From JBFISM01 sp041608535 (GTDB lineage: Bacteria > Actinomycetota > Acidimicrobiia > Spongiisociales > UBA5794): a stretch of DNA of 64,000 nucleotides. Of the stretch, positions 26,377 to 35,685 are shown piece after piece. The translations under genes and the position numbers were made by a program. The stretch is taken from the NCBI GenBank assembly GCA_041608535.1, contig JBFISM010000003.1, positions 1 to 64,000 on the forward strand, in the 5' to 3' direction. The stretch's first letter is position 1, and each line of letters begins with the position of its first letter. Below the pieces are notes generated by a model. The model saw only the letters and a list, made by a program, of their open reading frames with translations, was not told where the DNA came from and did no database searches.

Positions 26377-27756
26377 TCACAACAGCAGGAGGGCGATGAG
26401 CAGGAAGCCGCCAAACCCGACCAGGTCGATGGCCACCGTGAGGATGATGTTCGAGGCGAGGGCCGGGTCCAGCCCGGCACGGCGCAGCACCACCGGGATG
26501 GCGGCCCCGGAGAATCCTCCGATGACGAGGGCGAAGAACACAGCGATGCCCATCACCACGGCGACCCGGTCGTTGCCCGAAGCAACGACCACGACTGCGG
26601 CGGAGACGATCGACATCACCAGAGCGAGCAGCAGGGCCACGGCGACTTCCCGGCGGATGGCGCGCACCGCCCGGCCCTGGGGAAGGTCGCCGACTGCCAT
26701 GGAGCGGATCATCACGGCAAGACTCTGCGCCCCGGTGTTGCCACCGAGCTGGGCGACCATCGGCATGAGCGCCGCCAGCAAGACCTCGGTCTCGATGACT
26801 CGCTCGAAACGACTGATGACGAATGCGATCAGACCGGCTCCTGCCAGGTTGATGAGAATCCACGGAAGCCGCCGGCGCAGAGACAGCAGCACCGGCGAGT
26901 AGACCGACTCTTCGACACCGGCCCCCACCATCGCTGCGATGTCCTCGGTGGCCTCAGCTTGCACCGCCTGGATCGCCTCGTCCACCTTGACCATTCCGAC
27001 GAGCACGCCTTCATGGTCGATCACAGGGATCGCCAGCAGGTGATAGCGCTGGATGAGCTCGCCGACGATCTCGCGGTCGGTGTCGACGGTGACGGCGATC
27101 GGATCAGCGATCATCACCTCATCGAGACCGGTGCCGGGGCGGGCGAACACGAGGTCGCGGAACGAGACGACCCCGAGCAAGTGGTTCATCTCATCGACGA
27201 CATAGACGTACATGAGGTTCGACCGCAGCTCGTCGTGCAGCCGGCGGAGCGCCTCGATGGCCTCACCGGCGGTGGTGCCGACGGGGAGCACGGCGACGTC
27301 GGTCCGCATCAGACCACCGGCGCTGTCGGACGGATAGTCGAGCAGCGCCGTGACCTCGGCGGCTGTGGCGTCGTCGATGGCATCGAGCAGATCGCTCGCC
27401 ACGGACTCGTCGAGTGCACTGAGCAGGTCGGCCGCCTGGTCGGTATCCATCTCAGCGACGACGGAGGCGGCGCGCCCCATCTCCAGCACCTCGACGACGT
27501 CGGCCGCGGCCTCCGGGTTCATCTCGTCGAAGACCTCGCCGACGTCGATTGCCCCGAACTTCTCGAGCAACTCGGCGGCCGTCTCCGGTTCCAGGGCCTC
27601 GAGGATGTCGGCGGCCGAATGCGGATCCTCGACGACGAGGTTTCTCCACTCATCGTCGTGCGCTCCGATATAGATCTCGGCCTCGTTGGGCCGGCGCCGC
27701 GCCAGATCACGCAGACCTTCTGCAATGATGCGCGGTCGTATCATGCGGAGTTTCAC
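26377..27756 (-). CDS. mgtE: MgtE-type magnesium transporter
   Basis: A 459-residue Mg2+ channel/transporter. The N-terminal MgtE_N helical domain (residues ~30-135, repeated AADLLSALDE-type units) is followed by two CBS domains (~140-265, including YVVDEMNHLLGVVSFRDLV and IPVIDHEGVLVGMVKVDEAI) that sense Mg2+, and a pore domain with about five helices (~285-459). The segment LMPMVAQLGGNTGAQSLAVMIRS is the conserved ion-path region. ATG 27744 (MIRPRI) is an alternative start. Confidence 0.95.
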   Translation of the reverse strand: MKLRMIRPRIIAEGLRDLARRRPNEAEIYIGAHDDEWRNLVVEDPHSAADILEALEPETAAELLEKFGAIDVGEVFDEMNPEAAADVVEVLEMGRAASVVAEMDTDQAADLLSALDESVASDLLDAIDDATAAEVTALLDYPSDSAGGLMRTDVAVLPVGTTAGEAIEALRRLHDELRSNLMYVYVVDEMNHLLGVVSFRDLVFARPGTGLDEVMIADPIAVTVDTDREIVGELIQRYHLLAIPVIDHEGVLVGMVKVDEAIQAVQAEATEDIAAMVGAGVEESVYSPVLLSLRRRLPWILINLAGAGLIAFVISRFERVIETEVLLAALMPMVAQLGGNTGAQSLAVMIRSMAVGDLPQGRAVRAIRREVAVALLLALVMSIVSAAVVVVASGNDRVAVVMGIAVFFALVIGGFSGAAIPVVLRRAGLDPALASNIILTVAIDLVGFGGFLLIALLLL

Positions 27757-27921
27757 ACTGGCCTCGCGTGTCGGCGGTTTGCGGCGACCATCGTACGGTC
27801 GTCGTCACCACCTGCGAGCCGGGAAATGGCCCCCGTGCCGGGGGGAACGCCAAGCCCCGTGTCGCCGGGACACGACGCGATCGGGACGGCGGCACCACAT
27901 GGACGGGATCGGGGGGTCACT

Positions 27922-27951
27922 ACAGGCCCCCCAGGGGGGACGAGGGGGCCT
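27922..27951. repeat. hairpin in the mgtE-selD spacer
   Basis: A 9-bp stem, CAGGCCCCC (27922-27930) with GGGGGCCTG (27943-27951). The 338-base divergent spacer 27757-28094 must hold both promoters. I see no gene there, and no clear M-box riboswitch or tRNA-Sec. Confidence 0.5.
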
Positions 27952-28094
27952 GCTCGTCCGGGGTCAACCCGAACGACCGGCATCTTACGCTGCGACGACC
28001 CGACGTCGAGTCGGGCATCGCGCCGATCGAGCCACGAGATCCGGCCCGTACACTCGCCGAGAACCGCCCTGGCTGGCGGCTGGAAGGAGGTGAC

Positions 28095-29144
28095 ATGAGG
28101 CTCACGGAGTTCTCGCACGGGGCCGGTTGAGCGTGCAAGCTCAGCCCTGACGAGCTGGCGCAGGTCTTGCGCCGATTGAACAGCACATTGCCCACCGCTC
28201 CCGAGGTCGTGGTCGGCATCGCCGAGTCGGACGACGCCGGGGTGTACCGCCTCCGCGACGATCTCTATCTCGTGCAAACGGTGGATTTCTTCACCCCCAT
28301 CGTGGACGATGCGGCTACCTGGGGGCGGATCAGCGCGACCAATGCGCTGTCGGATGTGTATGCGATGGGGGCCCAGCCGCTCACCGCACTCTCCATCGTG
28401 GGATGGCCCCGGGAGACGCTGTCGCTCGAGCTGCTCGGTGATGTGCTTGCGGGTGGCAGCGAGGTGCTCGCCGCAGCCGGCTGTGTGCTCCTCGGCGGAC
28501 ACACCGTCGACGACCCCGAGCCGAAGTACGGCCTCGCCGTCACCGGTCTGGTACATCCCGACGACCTCATCACCAACGACGCTGCCAAACCCGGGGACGT
28601 GCTGGTGCTCACCAAACCGATAGGTACCGGGATCGTGGCGACGGCGATCAAACGTGGGGACGTGGATCCGTCCGTAGCGGCGGCGGCGATTGCGGTGATG
28701 ACCACTCTCAACGCAGGAGCCGCCAGGGCGATGCAGCGCATTGGGGTGAGAGCCGCCACGGACGTGACGGGCTTTGGTCTGCTCGGTCACCTCGGCGAGC
28801 TGATTCGCGCCTCACGGGTGAGCGCCGAGATCACCGCCGCGGCCATCCCGCTCCTCGATGGTGTGGAGGAACTCATCGCCGCCGGCGTGGTACCCGGTGG
28901 CACGCTCCGCAATCTGGAAGCTGTGCGCCGGTTCACCACCTTTGGCGATCTCCCCGAGAGCATCCGCATCGCCCTGGCGGATGCGCAGACCGCCGGTGGG
29001 CTTCTCATCGCGGTCGAGGCGCCGCTCGCCGATGCCCTGCTCCAAGCGCTGGCAGAGGAAGGTGCCGGCGGGGTGCGTATCGGTAGGCTCGTTGCCCGCG
29101 AGTTCTCCGATGGACCGGCGGGGAGAATCAGGGTGGCGGCGTGA
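28095..29144 (+). CDS. selD: selenide, water dikinase containing selenocysteine
   Basis: Makes selenophosphate from selenide and ATP. An unbroken-looking frame starts only at 28167, but the family N-terminus lies upstream in the same frame: ATG 28095, preceded by the perfect ribosome site AAGGAGGTGA, reads MRLTEFSHGAG, then UGA at 28128-28130, then ACKLSPDELAQVL. The UGA falls exactly where other SelD proteins have the catalytic Cys or Sec before xCK, so I read it as selenocysteine at residue 12, giving 349 residues. C14 and K15 are present. The rest is normal: QTVDFFTPIVDD, GGHTVDDPEPKYGLAVTG and TDVTGFGLLGHL. It overlaps the next gene by GTGA. Confidence 0.93.
28128..28173 (+). promoter_or_regulatory. 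bacterial SECIS-like element
   Basis: The UGA (28128-28130) is followed by a hairpin with arms GGCGCA (28157-28162) and TGCGCC (28168-28173) and loop GGTCT. The GGUCU apical loop matches the SelB-binding loop of the E. coli fdhF SECIS. The loop lies 32 bases past the UGA, longer than in fdhF but within what I recall for bacterial SECIS elements. Confidence 0.8.
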
Positions 29145-30061
29145 GACGTATCGCACGCACCCTCGGTGCCGGGCTCGCCGCCTGGCTGGCGTGGCGCATT
29201 CTCGGTCCCGAGGTGCCCATCGACTACCCCGCACCACAACAACGTCCGCTGCGTATCCCCGGACGCACCGTCATCGTGGGGGAGCGTGAGTTCTTCGTCA
29301 GGGAGACCGGACCCGTTGCGAGGCATCCGGTCGTGCTGATCCACGGATGGAGCCTCGATGGGGAGCAGACCTTCCACCGCATCATTCCGCCCTTGGGAGA
29401 CCGGTACCGGGTGATCGTGCCGGATCTTCGCAACCACGGGAAGTCCGACTGGATCCGGGGTCGCTTCGAGGTTGCTGATCTCGCTGAGGAGGTTGCGGGG
29501 GTGCTCGATGCGCTCGACGTGACCGAGGCGACCGTGGTGGGATATTCCCTCGGCGGCATGGTGGCTCAGGAGCTGGCCCGCCGCCGGAGTGGACTCGTTG
29601 GCTCCCTCGTGCTCGCGGCAACTGCGGCCACGCCGATCCCGCGTTTTCGTTCGATCGTGGATGTGGGTTTCTGGCTGGGGCGATCGCTGGCGAGGATCAC
29701 CACCACCGAAGCCGCCAGGTTGACGACTCGCATCGTTGCGGCATCAGGCGGGCTCGACGCACGGCACCGTCGCTGGTTCTACGAGGGGCTGCGCCGCCGG
29801 GACGCCACGTTGTTCTATGCATCCGGATCGGCGGCAGTACGGTTCGACTCGACCGGATGGATCGGGTCGCTCGGCATACCGATCACCGTGGTGATCCCGG
29901 AGCGCGACCAGCTCGTCCGGGTCGCCCAGCAACGGTCGCTTGCCACCTTGTCGGGCGGCGACGTCGTCACGATTCCCGATGGGAGGCACGAAGCGGTCTT
30001 GACCCACCCTGAGATCTTCGTGGACGTCGTGCATCAGGTGGTCAAGCGAGCCACCGAGTGA
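29141..30061 (+). CDS. alpha/beta hydrolase
   Basis: A 306-residue hydrolase with an N-terminal hydrophobic stretch (GAGLAAWLAWRILG) that may anchor it to the membrane. The oxyanion segment is LIHGWSLDG, the nucleophile elbow GYSLGG, the acid lies in VIPERDQLV, and the histidine in PDGRHEAVLTHP. The GTG start overlaps the selD stop. Substrate unknown. Confidence 0.85.
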   Translation: MRRIARTLGAGLAAWLAWRILGPEVPIDYPAPQQRPLRIPGRTVIVGEREFFVRETGPVARHPVVLIHGWSLDGEQTFHRIIPPLGDRYRVIVPDLRNHGKSDWIRGRFEVADLAEEVAGVLDALDVTEATVVGYSLGGMVAQELARRRSGLVGSLVLAATAATPIPRFRSIVDVGFWLGRSLARITTTEAARLTTRIVAASGGLDARHRRWFYEGLRRRDATLFYASGSAAVRFDSTGWIGSLGIPITVVIPERDQLVRVAQQRSLATLSGGDVVTIPDGRHEAVLTHPEIFVDVVHQVVKRATE

Positions 30062-30063
30062 GA

Positions 30064-30882
30064 TCAATCTGCGAGATCGCGCATCGCACCGTCCGTCCAG
30101 TCGACGATGGCGCCGGCGACCGCCTGCGGATTCTCCAGCACGAGGTTGTGCCCACCGGCCACCGTCACGAACTGCCCGCCGGCGGCAGTGGCATCCTTCT
30201 CGAGCCGGCTGCGGTACCTCTCGTCATCGTTTCCGGCGATCCACAGCGATGGAACCGGGATTGCGCTGGGATCGACACGGGGCACCGCACCCTGACCGAG
30301 ACCGCGTAGCGCCGCTGCCAGACCTGCTGCGGTATTGCCCACCCGGAGCATGCGATCGGGCACGGCAACGTGGCGGGGGAGATGGCGGGTGCCGGTGAGG
30401 GACGCTCCCAGCCAGCCGTCGATGAACGCCTCGACACCGATCCGCTCGATCTCGTCCGCTCGGCGGGCATCGCGAATGGCCCGCGACGCCCGTTCGGTCG
30501 CCGCCAGCCCGGTGGAGGCCGAGACCATCACCAGGCCGGACAGCAGATCTGGATAGCGAATGGCGATGTGAACGCCGACCCTCCCGCCTTGCGAGTAGCC
30601 GATGAGGACCGGTGGCGGTGTCTGGGCCGCCAGCAGCGCGGAGAGTGCCGTGATCGACGCGCCCAGATCGATCGGGGCGACATCGGTCGCACCATGACCC
30701 GGGAGATCGGGTGCCAGGGTTGCTCCCGGCAGGTGGCGAGCGACCGAGCCCAGGCTCGGCCCACCCAGCGTGAACCCGTGGAGCGCAACCCAACGCACCG
30801 GATCCGCACCAAAGCGGTGGACTGCGAGCCGCCCGACCGGAGTGGTGAAACCCTCGGTGTGGGTCGTTCCGTCAGGGTTCAT
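30064..30882 (-). CDS. alpha/beta hydrolase, MenH-like
   Basis: A 272-residue alpha/beta hydrolase without signal peptide. LHGFTLGGPSL is the oxyanion loop, GYSQGGRVGVHIAIRYPD the nucleophile elbow, and VAGGHNLVLENPQAVA the catalytic histidine region. The GYSQGGR and GGHN-ENP arrangement is close to SHCHC synthase (MenH) of menaquinone synthesis, but no other men genes are in the window. It overlaps the MFS gene stop by 11 bases. Confidence 0.82.
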   Translation of the reverse strand: MNPDGTTHTEGFTTPVGRLAVHRFGADPVRWVALHGFTLGGPSLGSVARHLPGATLAPDLPGHGATDVAPIDLGASITALSALLAAQTPPPVLIGYSQGGRVGVHIAIRYPDLLSGLVMVSASTGLAATERASRAIRDARRADEIERIGVEAFIDGWLGASLTGTRHLPRHVAVPDRMLRVGNTAAGLAAALRGLGQGAVPRVDPSAIPVPSLWIAGNDDERYRSRLEKDATAAGGQFVTVAGGHNLVLENPQAVAGAIVDWTDGAMRDLAD

Positions 30883-32050
30883 CGTCCGGCTTTGCGGTGG
30901 GATCGGGAATCGTCCATCTCGTGAAATCTTCGAAGACCGCAGCGATGACGAAGGCTCCGATCACACTGGCGAGACCGCCGGACCAGGCCGCAACCCGCGG
31001 GTTGAAGAGGGCGGCGACGGCACCGGCCTCGGCGTCCCCCACCCTGGGTCCCCCCGCAACCACTGCGATCTGGACCGCCGACAGCCGCCCGCGCAGCCGG
31101 TCGGGTGTCGTCACTTGGAGGATCGTCTGCCGGAACACTGCCGAGGCCGCATCGGCCGCCCCGGCGAAACCGAGAGCGATGAGGGCAGCCACCAGGCTCG
31201 TGGTGAGACCGAAGACGGTGATCGCAAGACCCCAGGCGATCACGGCGACGATGGTGGCCAACCCCGCGCGACGGATACGAGACACCCATCCAGAGAAGAG
31301 CCCGGCAAGGAGCGCCCCGACACCGGGCGCCGTGTAGAGGAGGCCCACGGTGGCCTCGGTGCCGCCCAGGGTCTGCAGCCCCCATGCGGGGAAGAGCGCC
31401 CGCGGCATGCCGAACACCATGGCGTTGACATCGATGAGAAACGTGCCCTGCAGCGCCTGGGACCGGCGCAGGAAGCGCAATCCCTCACCGATGGAGCGGA
31501 AACCGGGCCTGGTGCCACCGCCCTCGGGGCGGAGAGGCGCCATCAGCCACAGCGTCGCGAGGGCGACGCCAAAGGTGGCCGTGTCGAGCCAGTACGCCGC
31601 CGCGATGCCGACTTGGGAGATGATCAGGCCACCGAGCGCTGGTCCGACGGCGAGCGCCGATTGGAACATGAGCACCTGGAGCGCATATGCGGCCGGGAGA
31701 CGCTCCGTGCTCACGAGGTTGGGGACGCTGGCGGTACGGGCCGGCGAGTCGATCGCCGAGCCAAAGGCGTTCACCGCGGTCAAGGCGAAGATGAGCCAGG
31801 CGCGAGGTGCGGCGACCATGGCGTTCGCAGCCAGACCGGCGGTGGTAGCCGCCATGAACACCTGCGTGGCCATGAGCAAGCGGCGCCGGTCCATCGCATC
31901 GGCCAGAGTGCCGCCGAGGAACGACCCCACCACGAGGGCCGGGAACTGGGAGAGACCGAGCAGCCCCACCGCCAGCGTCGAGCCGGTGAGGTCGAACACC
32001 TGGATCGATACCGCAACGATCGTGAGCTGGCGACCGAACAGCGACACCAC
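30872..32050 (-). CDS. MFS transporter, major-facilitator exporter
   Basis: A polytopic protein of at least 392 residues with about 12 helices. GGTLADAMDRRRLLMATQ is the MFS loop 2-3 motif; a second copy-like loop (FSGWVSRIRRAGLATIV) lies in the second half. The family is that of enterobactin-exporter-like (MFS_3) efflux proteins. In-frame sequence upstream of the GTG at 32050 (to about 32100) reads LSPLAESRQYRLLYIGQV, typical of the first helix approach, yet I find no ATG/GTG/TTG start there, so the true start may be non-standard or the N-terminus altered. Confidence 0.87.
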   Translation of the reverse strand: MVSLFGRQLTIVAVSIQVFDLTGSTLAVGLLGLSQFPALVVGSFLGGTLADAMDRRRLLMATQVFMAATTAGLAANAMVAAPRAWLIFALTAVNAFGSAIDSPARTASVPNLVSTERLPAAYALQVLMFQSALAVGPALGGLIISQVGIAAAYWLDTATFGVALATLWLMAPLRPEGGGTRPGFRSIGEGLRFLRRSQALQGTFLIDVNAMVFGMPRALFPAWGLQTLGGTEATVGLLYTAPGVGALLAGLFSGWVSRIRRAGLATIVAVIAWGLAITVFGLTTSLVAALIALGFAGAADAASAVFRQTILQVTTPDRLRGRLSAVQIAVVAGGPRVGDAEAGAVAALFNPRVAAWSGGLASVIGAFVIAAVFEDFTRWTIPDPTAKPDDEP

Positions 32051-32194
32051 CTGCCCGATGTAGAGCAGGCGGTACTGGCGAGACTCCGCCAGCGGTGACA
32101 GGTCGACGAGCAGCGATCTGAAGATGGCAACCCCACAGCGGTCGAGCGAGCGCTCAGTATGGCAACGGGCGGGCCCGCCGGGTGCCTCCCCGAG

Positions 32195-32938
32195 TCAGAT
32201 GCTGCCCGGCTCGGGAAGGGTGGAGCGGAGCAGCCGCATCACCTGCTCGAGGGTGATCACGGAATAGCGACTCGCCGGTGGATCAGATGCTTGCGGCTGG
32301 ATCCTCCAGTAGCCCGCGGCACCACCGTCCAGCACCGCAGCATGCCGGACGTGGTGTCCGCCGCCGGTGTCCGTCCACACGCTCGAGATCGTCCACCGGC
32401 TGCGCATGTGCTCGTGAGCGATGAGCAGCCGGTCCGCCCAGGTGCGGTCGAGCCCGGCGGCGACCAGAACATCGATGGCGGCGTCGCTTGCATCGGCGGC
32501 GCGTTCCAGCGCCAGAGTGAGCGCCGCGTCGGCGAGGACGCCCGCACCGAAGAACGGCGGTTCGGGGCGCCGGCCCACATCCACCAGGCTGGCGAGAACC
32601 AGGGGTAGCGAGCGCGGGCGTACCGACGTGAGCTCGCAGGTGTCACCGTCGAGCTGTCTACCCAAGGTGGCGCCCCCGGCGGTGGCCCAGATGGTGGAAG
32701 AGTGCGTCGTCCCTCCGCTCTGAACGTCGACCGATGAGACCAGCGAGGCCTCGGTCATGGTCGAGACGAGCCCCGCGGCTCCCTCCGTCAGCAGGCCCCC
32801 CGGGGTGACCAGACCACACCGGCGAAGCTCGGACCGCACGCCGGCGTGCATGGTTTCCCACCGTTGCGGGGCCTGTCCGAGCAACATCACCGGTGGGAGC
32901 AGCCGGCGGGGGATGAGGTACCGGTCGCGGATCAGCAT
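32195..32938 (-). CDS. hypothetical protein
   Basis: A 247-residue soluble protein, start ATG 32938 (MLIRDRYLIPRRLL). I do not recognise it with confidence. The layout (N-terminal LLPPVMLLGQ, central alternating beta/helical segments, C-terminal YWRIQPQ then SVITLEQVMRLLRSTLP) weakly recalls EspG-type ESX secretion chaperones of actinobacteria, but no ESX genes are nearby. It lies downstream of the YibE/F gene on the same strand. Confidence 0.6.
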   Translation of the reverse strand: MLIRDRYLIPRRLLPPVMLLGQAPQRWETMHAGVRSELRRCGLVTPGGLLTEGAAGLVSTMTEASLVSSVDVQSGGTTHSSTIWATAGGATLGRQLDGDTCELTSVRPRSLPLVLASLVDVGRRPEPPFFGAGVLADAALTLALERAADASDAAIDVLVAAGLDRTWADRLLIAHEHMRSRWTISSVWTDTGGGHHVRHAAVLDGGAAGYWRIQPQASDPPASRYSVITLEQVMRLLRSTLPEPGSI

Positions 32939-32977
32939 GCTGGCGACCCTACACATCTTAACTCGGTGAGTCAATCG

Positions 32978-34414
32978 TTAAACATCGTCAAGCGCCGTTG
33001 AGATGGCATGGGATTGCACGCCGGCATCCGCGGCCAGGCTGGCGAGCCACGTTGTCAGGGGCACCGAGGCCACCAGCCCGATGCTGCCCACCAGCGTGCG
33101 CACGATCTCGACGGCGACGACTTCGGAGTTGGCAATCGCGCCCAGCGATTGCTCCGAGAGGACGAACAGGACGAGCAGGGGCAGTGCGGCGCCGGCATAG
33201 GCGAGCAGCAGGGTGTTCACCGTCGATGCGATGTGGTCTCTACCGATGCGCAGCGCACGCGACAACAGCAGCTTCTGCGACTGGGTGACGTCTGCTGCCT
33301 TGAGTGCCCACACCGCCGAGGCCTGGGTGACGGTCACGTCGTCGAGCGCACCCGCCGCGCCGAGCACGATCCCCGCCAGCAGCAGACCGCTCACGTCGAT
33401 GCCTTCGAACAGAGCGAGCAAGGTCGCTTCCTCGCTGGCGAAGCCGCTGAACTGGGCGAGCTCCACGGTGATCGCCGACAACACAGCGGTGAGCCCGAGT
33501 GCGGCCACCATGCCCAGCATGGCGACGGTGGTCATGCGGTTGAAGCCGTGCGCCAGGTACAACGTGATGATGGCGATGGCTGCGCTGCCCACGATGGCAA
33601 CGAGCACGGGGCTGCGCCCGGAGAGGATCGCCGGAAGCACGAACAGGAGCAGGATGCTCAAGCTGCCGGCGAGACCGGCCAGGGCAGCAACACCTCGCAA
33701 CTGTCCGAGCGCAATGACGACGGCGGCAAAGAGGATCGCAACGATCCACAGCAGCGGGCGCCGCTGGAAGTCGCCGCTGAATTGATAGCTGAGCTGGACC
33801 GTCGGGGCTGTCAGGCTGAAGACCTCCGGCTCCGTCTCGGCGCCGGGGAAGAACTGGGCGAGAGCATCCTCACCCGGGAACACGTTTGCGGCCACCTCGA
33901 CGAGGTCCTCGAAGGTCAGGGCGCTTTCCTCCTCGCCGGAGCGAACGGTGAGACCGAACACGACGCACTCGAGTGACGGATCGAACGAGCACGGTCCGGT
34001 GGTGCGCTCGGTGACCGTGGCGTTTGGAGATCGCCGCGCCAGGATCGCGGTGTTCCCAAGTTCGAATTGCGGGTTGAGACCGCCCTCGGGAAACGATTGC
34101 TCGTAGCGCTCCCCGGCGTCGGGGCCATCTTGCAGCTCGAATACCACGTTGGTGCAGATCACCGCTTCGGCGCCGGGGCAACCACCCACCTCGGCCGATT
34201 CGATAGTGGCGGCGTACTGCTCCGACGGGACGGCGAGAGCCTCGAGGGCCACCGTGTCGATGGGTGTGTCCCCCGGCCACAGAGCCACCAATCCCACGAC
34301 GGTGAGCACGGCAACGCACACGGCGGCGATACCGAATCCGTCGAGCGAGCGGCGTTTCGGTTCCGGCTGGGCGCCGTCGGCCCACTCCTGCCAGGCTTGG
34401 TCGTCCACGTCCAC
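32978..34414 (-). CDS. YibE/F-like membrane protein
   Basis: A 478-residue protein. One N-terminal helix (AAVCVAVLTVVGLVALW) is followed by an extracytoplasmic domain of about 150 residues with cysteine pairs (GGCPGAEAVICTN, GPCSFDPSLECVV), then about seven helices from residue 220. SGLLLAGIVLGAAGALDDVTVTQASAVWAL is the hallmark of the YibE/F family. The role of the family is not established; transport or signalling has been suggested for some members. Confidence 0.88.
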   Translation of the reverse strand: MDVDDQAWQEWADGAQPEPKRRSLDGFGIAAVCVAVLTVVGLVALWPGDTPIDTVALEALAVPSEQYAATIESAEVGGCPGAEAVICTNVVFELQDGPDAGERYEQSFPEGGLNPQFELGNTAILARRSPNATVTERTTGPCSFDPSLECVVFGLTVRSGEEESALTFEDLVEVAANVFPGEDALAQFFPGAETEPEVFSLTAPTVQLSYQFSGDFQRRPLLWIVAILFAAVVIALGQLRGVAALAGLAGSLSILLLFVLPAILSGRSPVLVAIVGSAAIAIITLYLAHGFNRMTTVAMLGMVAALGLTAVLSAITVELAQFSGFASEEATLLALFEGIDVSGLLLAGIVLGAAGALDDVTVTQASAVWALKAADVTQSQKLLLSRALRIGRDHIASTVNTLLLAYAGAALPLLVLFVLSEQSLGAIANSEVVAVEIVRTLVGSIGLVASVPLTTWLASLAADAGVQSHAISTALDDV

Positions 34415-34491
34415 GACGGGATGATGACACAGGCGGGGTGCGATATCGCGCCTTGGCCCAGGTCGTCACTCGGGTTTCTATCATCGCTGCG

Positions 34492-35319
34492 GTGAAGTCA
34501 CCCACGAAGTCCTCGGTGGCGATCCTCGGCGCCGGTGCGATGGGCTCGACCATCGCTCGCGGCCTGCTGCGGGTCGGATGGGACGTCGAGCGGATCACAC
34601 TGGCCGAGCCCGACGGCGATCGTCGTCGCACCCTGGCAGGCGAGACCGGGCTGGTCGTCGTGCCGACCGCCGCGGAGGCAGTGACCGGTGCGGACGTGGT
34701 GGTGGTGGCGGTGAAGCCGAATGTCGTGCCGGCGCTCCTCGATGAGATCGCTCCAGCAGTGGCACCTTCCCAACTCGTGGTGACACTCGCCGCCGGGGTG
34801 CCACTCGCCGTCTTCGAGCGAGCGCTGCCCGGTGTTCCCGTGGTGCGCACGATGCCGAACACTCCGGCCGCGGTGGAGCAGGCGATGACGGCGTATGCGG
34901 CCGGCTCCCAGGTCGGGGATCAGCACCTCGTGATCACGCGGGAGATCCTCTCCAGCGTCGGCGAAGTGGTCGAAGTGCCGGAGGAAGCACTCGATGCGGT
35001 AACCGCCGTCTCGGGCTCGGGTCCCGCCTATCTGTTCCTGCTGGCCGAGGCGATGATCGATGCCGGGGTCGCGCGAGGTCTCCAACTGGAGATCGCCACC
35101 CAGCTGGTGCACCAGACGATGCGGGGAGCCGGCCTGCTGCTGCACAGCTCGGGCCGGAGCGCTGCGGAGCTGCGTGTACAAGTGACGTCGCCCAACGGGA
35201 CGACGGCCGCGGCGTTGGACCGCTTCGAACAAGGAGGCTTCCGCCAGTTGGTCGCCGAGGCGATCACCGCCGCAGCCCTCCGGTCGGAGGAGCTGGGGCG
35301 GGAGGCCGCACAGGCCTGA
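34492..35319 (+). CDS. proC: pyrroline-5-carboxylate reductase
   Basis: A 275-residue enzyme for the last step of proline synthesis. The GTG start at 34492 is chosen because the Rossmann motif AILGAGAMGSTIARG follows after ten residues. Further signatures are VVVAVKPNVVP, VRTMPNTPAAV, and the C-terminal dimerisation region AVSGSGPAYLFLLAEAMIDAGVARGL and VTSPNGTTAAAL. A terminator hairpin follows. Confidence 0.95.
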   Translation: MKSPTKSSVAILGAGAMGSTIARGLLRVGWDVERITLAEPDGDRRRTLAGETGLVVVPTAAEAVTGADVVVVAVKPNVVPALLDEIAPAVAPSQLVVTLAAGVPLAVFERALPGVPVVRTMPNTPAAVEQAMTAYAAGSQVGDQHLVITREILSSVGEVVEVPEEALDAVTAVSGSGPAYLFLLAEAMIDAGVARGLQLEIATQLVHQTMRGAGLLLHSSGRSAAELRVQVTSPNGTTAAALDRFEQGGFRQLVAEAITAAALRSEELGREAAQA

Positions 35320-35343
35320 TCCTGAGTACCGGTTTCATGAGTA

Positions 35344-35375
35344 CCGGCCCCGCGGGGGAGGGACCGCGAGGCCGG
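35344..35375. terminator. bidirectional hairpin terminator
   Basis: CCGGCC (35344-35349) pairs with GGCCGG (35370-35375), and GCGG with CCGC, separated by a symmetric two-base internal loop. It sits between proC and a convergent small ORF. A short direct repeat GAGTACCGG flanks and overlaps its left side. Confidence 0.6.
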
Positions 35376-35415
35376 TGGGAGGGTGAGACCTGTGGAACGG
35401 TCGGGCGGGTGCCCG

Positions 35416-35577
35416 TCAGAGCAAGCCGCGAACCTGGGCGATGCTCGCCCGCAGCCCCTGCAGCCTGCTCAGCGCCTCGGCGCGCGCGGCAAGATCCTGT
35501 CCGGAAGAACGGAGCGTCTCGTAGCGTGAGCGGGTGACGGCGAGCTCGCGGAGCAAGGTGTCAAACGTGCTGTCCAT
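35416..35577 (-). CDS. small 53-residue protein
   Basis: A short frame from ATG 35577, with GAGAGG ten or so bases upstream. It begins MDSTFDTLLRELAVTRSRYE and is wholly helical and charged, likely a small coiled coil (LAARAEALSRLQGLRASIAQVR). It is divergent from the CGNR-family gene and ends near the terminator shared with proC. Support is composition, ribosome site and tidy spacing only. Confidence 0.5.
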   Translation of the reverse strand: MDSTFDTLLRELAVTRSRYETLRSSGQDLAARAEALSRLQGLRASIAQVRGLL

Positions 35578-35625
35578 CGTCGGGCCTCTCGTCGGGTGTC
35601 ATGTGGTGAACGTCGTTTTCGATGT

Positions 35626-35664
35626 TGTAAGCGCTGATTGTTTGTTCGATACTTACAGTATACG
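35626..35664 (+). promoter_or_regulatory. putative promoter with dyad for the CGNR gene
   Basis: TGTAAG (35626-35631) and CTTACA (35652-35657) form an inverted repeat that brackets TTGTTT (35638-35643), a possible -35. TATACG (35659-35664) could be the -10, with short 15-base spacing. The AT-rich composition stands out from the surroundings. Confidence 0.4.
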
Positions 35665-35685
35665 GATGATGCGGTAAGGACTCAA

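Noticed and set aside
27757..28094. tRNA-Sec gene or M-box riboswitch between mgtE and selD
   Set aside because: No TCA anticodon loop with flanking stems, T-arm or acceptor stem could be assembled, and no M-box core was recognised. Only a GC hairpin is clear.
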